Shown here piece by piece: positions 21,626 to 27,429 of a stretch of 27,429 bases of DNA. Source of the DNA: CAYOLL01 sp964404765 [NCBI: uncultured Gemmatimonadota bacterium] (GTDB taxonomy: Bacteria > 4572-55). Where the stretch lies: contig CAYOLL010000074.1 in the NCBI GenBank assembly GCA_964404765.1, forward strand, positions 1 through 27,429. Reading direction: 5' to 3'. The position numbers and the translations under genes are program-made. The notes under the pieces were generated by a model. The model was not told the DNA's origin, did no database searches, and was given only the letters and a program-made list of their open reading frames with translations. How positions within the stretch are numbered: the first letter of the stretch is position 1; every line of letters starts with the position of its first letter.

Positions 21626-22474
21626 ACCGTATGTCTCCGGGCGGCGGTCACGGTAGAATTGCCAGACGGAGCGCACTTCGTCGATCATATCCAGATCGAA
21701 TTCAGCCGTGAGCAATTCGTCCTTGTCCTCCGAAGCCTGGGCAAAGATTTGGCCGCGCGGGTCCACAAAGTAGGACGAGCCGTAGAAGCGGCCCAGATTC
21801 CACGGTTTTTCCTCACCGACGCGATTGATGCAGCCCATAAAATAGCCGTTGGCTGCGGCATGGGCAGGCTGCTCCAACTTCCACAGGTACTGCGACAATC
21901 CGGCCACTGTCGCTGACGGGTTGTAGACGATTTCCGCGCCGTTTAAGCCCAAACAGCGCGCGCCATCCGGGAAATGCCGATCATAGCAAATATAGACGCC
22001 GATTTTGGCATAGCGCGTCTGGAAGACCGGATAACCCAGGTTGCCCGGCTTAAAGAAATACTTTTCCCAAAAACCAGACGTGTGCGGGATGTGATTTTTG
22101 CGATATTTGCCCAGATACGTGCCGTCGGCATCAATGACGGCGGCGGTGTTGTAAAGCACACCGGCTTGCTCTTTCTCGTAGATCGGCACGATGATGACCA
22201 TTTGATATTTTTTGGCATATTCGGCCATTCGCTCCACCGTTGGACCGGGCACCGACTCCGCCGACTTATACCAGCGCGAATCCTGTCCCGGACAAAAATA
22301 CGGGGTGCTGAAAATTTCCTGCAAACACAAAATCTGGACGCCCTGCTTCCCGGCGTTTTCGATGTACGGAATATGCTTTTGGATCATCGTTTCCATAATT
22401 TCTTCGATGGACCCGTCACCTTCCGTTTTGGCCAGACTCATTTGAATCAGGCCGGACTTGATCTTTCGCGGCAT
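21608..22474 (-). CDS. nitrilase-superfamily N-carbamoyl-beta-alanine amidohydrolase (beta-ureidopropionase) candidate
   Basis: This 288-aa carbon-nitrogen hydrolase starts at the ATG at 22474, with an aaggag site; the extension to 22564 has none. The catalytic triad is visible as Glu53 (LCLQEIF), Lys126 (GKYRKNHIP) and Cys163 (VYICYDRHFPDGAR). YNPSATVAGLSQYLWKLEQPAHAAANGYFMGCINRVG and FYGSSYFVDPRGQI are strongly like bacterial beta-ureidopropionases, which convert N-carbamoyl-beta-alanine to beta-alanine, CO2 and ammonia. That is the last step of reductive pyrimidine catabolism, and preT/preA lie downstream on the same strand. N-carbamoylputrescine amidase is the main alternative. No dihydropyrimidinase is present in the window. 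Confidence 0.88.
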   Translation of the reverse strand: MPRKIKSGLIQMSLAKTEGDGSIEEIMETMIQKHIPYIENAGKQGVQILCLQEIFSTPYFCPGQDSRWYKSAESVPGPTVERMAEYAKKYQMVIIVPIYEKEQAGVLYNTAAVIDADGTYLGKYRKNHIPHTSGFWEKYFFKPGNLGYPVFQTRYAKIGVYICYDRHFPDGARCLGLNGAEIVYNPSATVAGLSQYLWKLEQPAHAAANGYFMGCINRVGEEKPWNLGRFYGSSYFVDPRGQIFAQASEDKDELLTAEFDLDMIDEVRSVWQFYRDRRPETYGKLVEI

Positions 22475-22541
22475 TTTGCTCTCCTTCGGATTTTTTAAAT
22501 TAAACTTACATGATGTAGGAAACCTTACGAAAGTTAGACGT

Positions 22542-22584
22542 GTTGAGGAGATCAATATTTTCAAGATTCGCTGAACTCCTCAAC
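22542..22584. other. inverted repeat between deformylase and amidohydrolase genes
   Basis: gttgaggag (22542-22550) and ctcctcaac (22576-22584) form a perfect 9-bp stem with a 25-base loop. There is no T-run on either side, so a simple terminator is not supported. It could be an RNA processing site or operator. Confidence 0.35.
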
Positions 22585-22624
22585 GCGAACTCACGCATAG
22601 TTACTTGTAGATGAACAGAATAGC

Positions 22625-23143
22625 TCATGCATCATAAAGCGTATCAAACGCATTCGGATTGAAGCCTTGCATTAGTTCGGCGCGGCGGTCTTCCGGCAGA
22701 TAATCGATAAACAGCACACCGTTCAGATGATCAATTTCGTGCTGCAAAACGCGGGCGGTGACATCATCGGTCTCGTCTTCCAGCCATTCGCCTTCTAAAT
22801 TTTGATAGCGAACACGCACGATGGCCGGGCGCTCAATTTCGGCATAAACGCCGGGAATGCTCAGGCAGCCTTCTTCGTATTTGCATTTTTTGCGGCCAAA
22901 GCGCATAATTTGTGGATTCAGCAAAACCATCGGCGTTGCCCCCTCCTCGTCATCCGGCGTGGTATCAATCACGATGATCGCTTTAGACTCGCCGATTTGT
23001 GGACCGGCCAGGCCAAGGCCATTGGCGGCCAGCATCGTTTCGATCATCTGCTCGGCCAACTCATGAAGCGCCGGATCCATGTGCACAACGGGCTGAACTT
23101 TTTGTCGCAATATTGGATTGCCAAGCATTTGAATTTTCAACAT
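22625..23143 (-). CDS. def: peptide deformylase
   Basis: This 172-aa metalloenzyme removes the formyl group from N-terminal methionine of new proteins. All three motifs are present: GLGLAGPQIG (42-51, with Gly in place of the common second Ala), EEGCLSIP (90-97, metal ligand Cys93) and QHEIDHL (134-140, ligands His135 and His139, catalytic Glu136). The start at 23143 has a ttggag site nine bases ahead; the longer frame to 23224 adds a hydrophobic stretch not seen in the family. The usual partner fmt is not adjacent. Confidence 0.95.
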   Translation of the reverse strand: MLKIQMLGNPILRQKVQPVVHMDPALHELAEQMIETMLAANGLGLAGPQIGESKAIIVIDTTPDDEEGATPMVLLNPQIMRFGRKKCKYEEGCLSIPGVYAEIERPAIVRVRYQNLEGEWLEDETDDVTARVLQHEIDHLNGVLFIDYLPEDRRAELMQGFNPNAFDTLYDA

Positions 23144-23508
23144 CGGGATGTACTCCAACATTATCAAAAAAAATAGTGCATCAATAACGCGAATTAAACT
23201 GTTTTTCGCAACAAAAAGAAGCAAAATTTTTGGGCCTGTAATTTATGCCATTTTAAGCAATGCGTCAACCTTTAATGTCTATAATTGTTATATTATACCA
23301 TTACGAAAAATGAATTTTACACGGCAGCAAAACCCTAAGGATCTTGCAAGAGCTTACTCAAGAAAGCACTGTCTCATTTAAGACCCTGAGGTATTACATG
23401 CATACAGGAAACCTTACGAAGCTTCACAAGGTTATTTTGGCTCATGGAACCGGATTGTGGATACTGTATTGTCATTCCCGTGCGTTTATAAGATGATAAA
23501 GTCAATGC
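23144..23508. other. AT-rich intergenic region with repeat fragments
   Basis: It holds the motif aggaaaccttacgaa (23406-23420, also at 22517-22531) and a truncated palindromic-element copy (23436-23480). The remainder is AT-rich with no supportable gene. Confidence 0.6.
23436..23480. mobile_element. fragment of the palindromic MITE-like element
   Basis: tttggctcatggaac, then attgtgga and ttgtcattc, follow the order of the right end of the 171-bp element read in reverse (tttggctcatggaac, gtttgtgga, ttgtcattc). The match then stops. It is an older, truncated copy in inverted orientation. Confidence 0.6.
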
Positions 23509-24384
23509 TCAAACCCGTGTCAGCGAAATTAAAAGGATCCCGATAAACATGAGAATCGCGCCAGCAATCCGCGCCTTACCAAAACCTTCGCCCATCCGCC
23601 AACCAATAAAGGCCGCAAAAACAATACTCATTTCCCGAATCGCCCCGGCATAGCTAACTTGCGCCTTTGTATAAACATAAAGCACCAGCACATAAGTGAA
23701 CATCATCAGTGCGCCGATCTGGCATGCCCGCCATCCATATCGGCGAGACACTTCTATAATGTGCGCCCAACCGCTTTTGCGGTAAATTATAGGTGTAATC
23801 ATCAACGCGGCTAACCCGTGCAGCGCTGTATTGTAGGCAATTGGCGTCGCCAGGCGCATTGCCGCGCCATCCACAACGGAGTAGATTGAAATTAAAACGG
23901 CTAACCCTAGCGCCAGAGCTAAACTTTTTCGGCTGGCGCTCTTGACCAGCGTGTTAAGATTCCAACCGTTTAAGCCAATAAACAAAAGTCCGGCTATAAT
24001 ACAAGCCAGACCTAACATGCCAAGATTGCTGATCTTTTCATGCAAAAAAAGCACAGCCCAAAGCGCTAACAACGCCGGCGCGGTTCCGCGCGAAATAGGA
24101 TAGACAACGGAAAAATCGCCCCAATGATAAGCTGCGGAAAGCGCGGCAAAATAGAGTGTGTTCAAAAAGGCGCTAATTAGCAAATATGGCCAAACAGCTA
24201 CCGTTAGCGGATTGATAAAAACTGCCGGCGCAAAGCACACTGCGCCGAAAAGCAACGCCAGCCATGAGATAATGTAGGTGACACGGCGATCCGCAGCGTC
24301 TTGGCCGGTTGTTTTAAGCAGCCAGTTCCAAGTCGTATGCAGAGCGGCCGCCAGGAACAGCAGGAAGATAAGAGTTGAAGGCAT
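23509..24384 (-). CDS. EamA/DMT-superfamily transporter
   Basis: This is a 291-aa inner-membrane protein with about ten hydrophobic helices in two five-helix halves, the EamA duplication. Examples are LIFLLFLAAALHTTWNWLL at the start and FVAFIGWRMGEGFGKARIAGAILMFIGILLISL-type sequence at the end. SAAYHWGDFSVVYPISRGTAPALLALWAVLFLHE is the conserved end of the first half (helices 3-4). The substrate (metabolite or amino acid efflux or uptake) cannot be told from sequence. It is flanked on both sides by palindromic-element copies and appears to be a single-gene unit. Confidence 0.9.
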   Translation of the reverse strand: MPSTLIFLLFLAAALHTTWNWLLKTTGQDAADRRVTYIISWLALLFGAVCFAPAVFINPLTVAVWPYLLISAFLNTLYFAALSAAYHWGDFSVVYPISRGTAPALLALWAVLFLHEKISNLGMLGLACIIAGLLFIGLNGWNLNTLVKSASRKSLALALGLAVLISIYSVVDGAAMRLATPIAYNTALHGLAALMITPIIYRKSGWAHIIEVSRRYGWRACQIGALMMFTYVLVLYVYTKAQVSYAGAIREMSIVFAAFIGWRMGEGFGKARIAGAILMFIGILLISLTRV

Positions 24385-24782
24385 TAGCTTAAAGCGGACG
24401 TTTGTTATCGTATTGGCGGTTAAATTTAAAATTTATGTTTCTTGGTACAAGTTTGTGGAAAGCGACCGGGGTCGTGGATGTCATTCAGCAGGAATCTTTT
24501 TTCAAACTTGCTAACAGCTTGATTTGAAAGCGGTTACTATCGGCTCACAAAGATTCTTTCAGAATGACAAGGTGCTCTTCCACAAACTTGTTCCATGAGC
24601 CAAATTTATTCTAATTGCGCAAAATATTTTTGACCGGTCTTGCATCTTGTCAATCTGAAAAGGAATGCAGGCTCAAAATTATTACCAAACTTTTTTATTT
24701 CCGCCAATTTTAGACATTTAAGCGTTTCCAATTTCATATCTTGAATTGTATGAGGTTATTGATACACAAGATTTTTTGCGGC
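24385..24782. other. intergenic region with a MITE-like element
   Basis: Besides the 171-bp element (24434-24604), the stretch is AT-rich with no gene seen. It lies upstream of the EamA gene start and downstream of the porin-like gene, both on the minus strand. Confidence 0.65.
24434..24604. mobile_element. 171-bp palindromic MITE-like element, copy 2
   Basis: It has the same length and order as the copy at 21231-21401, in the same orientation. I count four substitutions inside plus two or three at the left tip. It keeps the acaagtttgtggaa / ttccacaaacttgt core of the terminal inverted repeats. There is no coding capacity. Confidence 0.8.
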
Positions 24783-25952
24783 TTAAAAGACAGTTGCAAG
24801 CTGAAGCGCCATCAGGTGTTCCTTATTTTCCGGTGCGGGGGCATCGCTGATATTAAACTGTGCTACAAGCTTTATTCGGACATTCTGCTGTAACCGATAA
24901 ACAAGCCCGGCCTCGATGCGCTGAATGTCATAATCCCAGGCAGCAAGCCGCCCGACACCGTCGTCAATTTTGCCGAAAGAAATGATCTGACCGGAAATAG
25001 CGGCAGAAATGCCGGGCGTAACGGCATAGCTTGCGATAGCATAACCGCCATGCAGCGTCAATTTACCTTCGGCCAGCGTCGGTACATCAAAGCGGTTGTA
25101 GATGGCCTCGGCATAAAATTCGAGTGCGTCGTGGCTAAATGTCAAATCCGCCCCAATTAAGGTCTGAAAATAGTCCTCGGCTTTTTTACCAATAGGAAAG
25201 TTTGGATCAGATTCGATCGCTTTATGATAATACGGGCCGTAGGCTGCCGAAAAGCCGGCGGCTAAACTCATTAGCGGCTTGATACCCAATCGTCCGACAA
25301 CCTGATAGCCGTCATTGGTCATCGCTTTAGCGTTAGCGACGGTTCCCTTGGTCAAAGCAACGGCATATTCAATCGGCGCAGCATCGCCAAACACCTCTAA
25401 GCCCGTATTCCAGCAAGCATCATACAAAATTGGCAGACCACGGCTTTGATAATTAGAAAAGTTGTCCTTAAGCTGCGATTGGGCCGCATTATCGGCTGGC
25501 AGGCTCATTCCCTGGGCAACTGTGTGATATTGGTAGATTAAAGGCGTGCCAATCAGCGGATTTTGATTGGAATTGCTTCGCTCGGCGAAGATGCCAAACG
25601 GGGTTGGAATTTTGCCGACCCACATATTGAGCGCGGGATGATTTCCGATCTGACTAAATTCAACATACGCGCCATCCAGGCGGGGCGAGGTCGCATCATC
25701 AAACAAAAATTCAGTGAAAACATGAATTTGCTCCGAGACTTCACCGTCAACAAAAAGGCGGGCCCGCAATAAGTTAAAAGGCCCATCACCGCGATTATTG
25801 GTATTGATATCGCTTTTAGACTCCGCCTCGTCTTTTGCAAACTCACGTTCTTCGGTGATTTCAAGCAGGCCGGATATGTTTACCTGAGCCGCTGCGGATT
25901 GCGGCTCTAATAGCCATAGCGATAAATAAATCAAACACAGCTTACGCATCAT
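24783..25952 (-). CDS. outer-membrane porin-like beta-barrel protein
   Basis: The protein is 389 aa from the ATG at 25952, which has an aaaagggg site and gives a proper signal peptide (MMRKLCLIYLSLWLLEPQSAAAQ). The frame upstream to 26105 lacks both. The mature part opens with NISGLLEITEERE, then RARLFVDGEVSEQIHVFTEFLFD, DGAYVEFSQIG and MWVGKIPTPFGIFAERS. Strand-turn repeats with aromatic girdles follow, and it ends in a phenylalanine (LQLATVF), the usual outer-membrane insertion signal. It resembles OprO/OprP-type or DcaP-like porins; substrate unknown. The start overlaps the end of the BFD-like gene by 11 bases, so the two are coupled. Confidence 0.85.
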   Translation of the reverse strand: MMRKLCLIYLSLWLLEPQSAAAQVNISGLLEITEEREFAKDEAESKSDINTNNRGDGPFNLLRARLFVDGEVSEQIHVFTEFLFDDATSPRLDGAYVEFSQIGNHPALNMWVGKIPTPFGIFAERSNSNQNPLIGTPLIYQYHTVAQGMSLPADNAAQSQLKDNFSNYQSRGLPILYDACWNTGLEVFGDAAPIEYAVALTKGTVANAKAMTNDGYQVVGRLGIKPLMSLAAGFSAAYGPYYHKAIESDPNFPIGKKAEDYFQTLIGADLTFSHDALEFYAEAIYNRFDVPTLAEGKLTLHGGYAIASYAVTPGISAAISGQIISFGKIDDGVGRLAAWDYDIQRIEAGLVYRLQQNVRIKLVAQFNISDAPAPENKEHLMALQLATVF

Positions 25953-26196
25953 GAAACCCCTTTTCCGATTTATTCGAATGATAAAGCTCAAGTAGCTGTA
26001 AAATAACAGGCCCGCAGCGCACACCGCCGCAGTCACCGCATCCGGAGCCAACCGCTTTGTTAATATCGCAGACGGTATTCGCGCCGTTTTTGATCGCCGC
26101 AACAAAACGCTTGCGCGGGATTCCTTTACACAAACAGACGGGCCGATTCTGTAAAAGCCACTCTGTTTTAATTTGTTCAGGTGTCAGTTTTGTCAT
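25942..26196 (-). CDS. BFD-like [2Fe-2S]-binding protein
   Basis: This 84-aa protein has CLC (C21, C23), C43, and the cluster GSGCGDCGGVRCGPVILQLL (C53, C56, C61). That fits the BFD (bacterioferritin-associated ferredoxin) domain, with ligands CxC and, after about 30 residues, CxxC. The residues between (KGIPRKRFVAAIKNGANTVCDINKAVG) form the expected helix-turn-helix. Known roles are releasing iron from bacterioferritin or acting as a domain of nitrite reductase and sulfite-type enzymes. It precedes and overlaps the porin-like gene by 11 bases, an unusual pairing hinting at metal or oxyanion uptake. The ribosome site is weak. Confidence 0.85.
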   Translation of the reverse strand: MTKLTPEQIKTEWLLQNRPVCLCKGIPRKRFVAAIKNGANTVCDINKAVGSGCGDCGGVRCGPVILQLLELYHSNKSEKGFHDA

Positions 26197-26583
26197 AAAA
26201 AGATTATTCGGAGGAAAGGAACTGCTCGTTTTTTTCTAAGGCTATAATTGTACAGGAATGCGTCTGCCACGTCAAGTATAAATATGGGAAGATCGGCTTT
26301 CAGCAGTCAGCTTTCAGCTTTCAGCCTTACGCTCAAACTCTAATAATTTTATGTCACCCCTTTGCCAAGCTCCATCGGGGCGACCGTCAAACGAGGGCTA
26401 ATAACCGCATTTTGTAAAATCCGCAAAAAATTCAGCGAACGTAAGGTTGGAAAGAAATATATCCACTAAAGTTACATGCCATATAGATTTCTATTGATAA
26501 TATGGCCGGGCTGCGCTAAAATGAGAAGAAATCGTGCCAATCAATATGGGCAAGTTTCCAATGCGTAAAAATGAAGACGAAAC
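26197..26583. other. divergent intergenic region with a short tandem repeat
   Basis: At 26298-26324 the run ctttcagcagtcagctttcagctttcag is built of tcagctt-like 7-base units, a microsatellite common between genes. No promoter is convincing. The rest is unremarkable and AT-rich. Confidence 0.5.
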
Positions 26584-27378
26584 ATGATTAAAGATCAAAA
26601 CACGAATGGCGTTTGCCAATATAAATGCATGATTCAATTTAATAACGGGCATAATGCCTGTATGGTTGTGCCCTATCCGGAAACACCACCGGAGCTTATT
26701 TTGTCCGAATTAGGCCTGGAAATTCCTCAGGCCGCTTTGTTGGTCGTCGGAGGCGCGCGCGGAATCCCGTCTGATGTTGATAGTCGCTTGCGCACCCTTT
26801 ATAAAGAGGGCATTGCCGGTGCGGCGCATGACCAGCGAGCGCTTATTATAGACGGCGGTACGGATGCCGGTATTATGGGGATGATGGGTGAGGGCGTGGC
26901 CAGTCTTGAATATCGAGTCAATCTGTTGGGCATTGCCCCCTTGGGCAAAGCGCTCTATCCGGGCTGCCAAATTTCGGCTGAAACAATACACTGTGCGCCG
27001 CTGGACGATAACCATACCCACTTTGTGCTCGTAGAAAATCCGGATTGGGGTGGCGAAACCGATACCATGTTTGCCCTGACCGATATGCTGAGCCGACATG
27101 TGCCCGTTGTTACGGTTTTAGCCAACGGCGGACCCATTGCCAAAGATGAAGTTTTGCGCAGTGTCCGCGCCGGATGGCCAGTCGTCGTTATTCAGGGCAG
27201 TGGTCGTCTGGCCGATGATATTGCCCGGGGCTGGCTGGATAAGGGGCTGTCTTTTTCCGATTACGAGATGCTGGAAATCATTTATAAAGGCAACATCAAC
27301 CTATTCCCAGTTCATGGCACAATCGGTAATTTACGTAATTTACTGAATAATTTAATCAACTTGTGCAAAGCTGTTTAG
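26584..27378 (+). CDS. SLOG/LSDAT-type nucleotide-binding-fold protein
   Basis: This 264-aa soluble protein has a Rossmann-like SLOG core. The first strand is ALLVVGGARGIPSD (about 51-64), followed by a helix. RALIIDGGTDAGIMGMMGEGV is the GGT.aG phosphate-binding region. VNLLGIAPLGKALYPG, THFVLVENPDWGGETDTMFALTDML and VPVVTVLANGGPIAKDEVL are the later strands and loops. The match is to the LSDAT (SLOG in TRPM) group, proposed to sense nucleotide-derived ligands such as ADP-ribose. Bacterial members usually sit beside a membrane or enzymatic effector; none is visible before the window ends 51 bases later. The ribosome site is weak (aagacga), and an internal Met at residue 16 is an alternative start. 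Confidence 0.85.
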   Translation: MIKDQNTNGVCQYKCMIQFNNGHNACMVVPYPETPPELILSELGLEIPQAALLVVGGARGIPSDVDSRLRTLYKEGIAGAAHDQRALIIDGGTDAGIMGMMGEGVASLEYRVNLLGIAPLGKALYPGCQISAETIHCAPLDDNHTHFVLVENPDWGGETDTMFALTDMLSRHVPVVTVLANGGPIAKDEVLRSVRAGWPVVVIQGSGRLADDIARGWLDKGLSFSDYEMLEIIYKGNINLFPVHGTIGNLRNLLNNLINLCKAV

Positions 27379-27429
27379 GAACGTCGATAAAATAAGTTTG
27401 GGTTTTGGAATAAATGCGCCGGGTTGTGT

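Overview
The window looks like a chromosomal segment of a Gram-negative bacterium. It encodes a TonB-dependent receptor, a second outer-membrane beta-barrel protein and a DUF3108 envelope protein. The mix of Uma2, GxxExxY, many small toxin-antitoxin (TA) remnants and short palindromic repeats is what I would expect from an uncultured member of the FCB group or a related phylum (KSB1, Calditrichota, Zixibacteria-like). That placement is inference; there is no rRNA or other marker gene. GC is roughly 50%, with AT-rich islands. I see no rRNA, tRNA or CRISPR array.

Layout. 1-1397: a sigma-54-dependent regulator without a receiver domain, with a terminator. 1426-4763: a decayed TA island. It holds an intact ParE/RelE-type pair, a fused double antitoxin-like gene in front of a truncated PIN toxin, a PD-(D/E)XK-like protein, a Uma2 protein, a nucleotidyltransferase/HEPN remnant and repeated gene tails. 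4847-8473: an orphan membrane histidine kinase and a TonB-dependent receptor. 9169-9726: PduO-type cob(I)alamin adenosyltransferase. 9951-15001: the main item, three overlapping genes forming a RAMP cassette. 15065-22564: a minus-strand run with DUF3108, preA, a Fic / zinc-finger / membrane-protein / AbrB insertion, preT, a GxxExxY gene and a nitrilase-family amidohydrolase. 22625-26196: peptide deformylase, an EamA transporter, an outer-membrane porin-like protein and a BFD-like [2Fe-2S] protein. 26584-27378: a stand-alone SLOG/LSDAT nucleotide-binding-fold protein.

The most interesting system is at 9951-15001. A 1072-aa protein carries three Cas7-like RAMP units, the second interrupted by an insert of about 300 residues rich in predicted helix. 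It overlaps a gene for an unrecognised 293-aa zinc-ribbon protein, which overlaps a Cas6-like (PF10040-type) RAMP gene. There is no Cas10, Cas5, Cas1/Cas2, recognisable effector nuclease or CRISPR array in the window. This looks like a compact, highly derived class 1 effector, either working with arrays in trans or re-purposed. Two 20-bp tandem repeats and a degenerate third lie in its promoter region.

The metabolic theme on the right is reductive pyrimidine catabolism. PreT/PreA (dihydropyrimidine dehydrogenase) and a probable beta-ureidopropionase are co-directional, but no dihydropyrimidinase is in the window. The preT-preA pair is split by a Fic/antitoxin-like insertion. Short non-autonomous palindromic elements (171 bp, two near-identical copies plus a fragment) and GxxExxY-flanking repeats sit in the gaps of this region.
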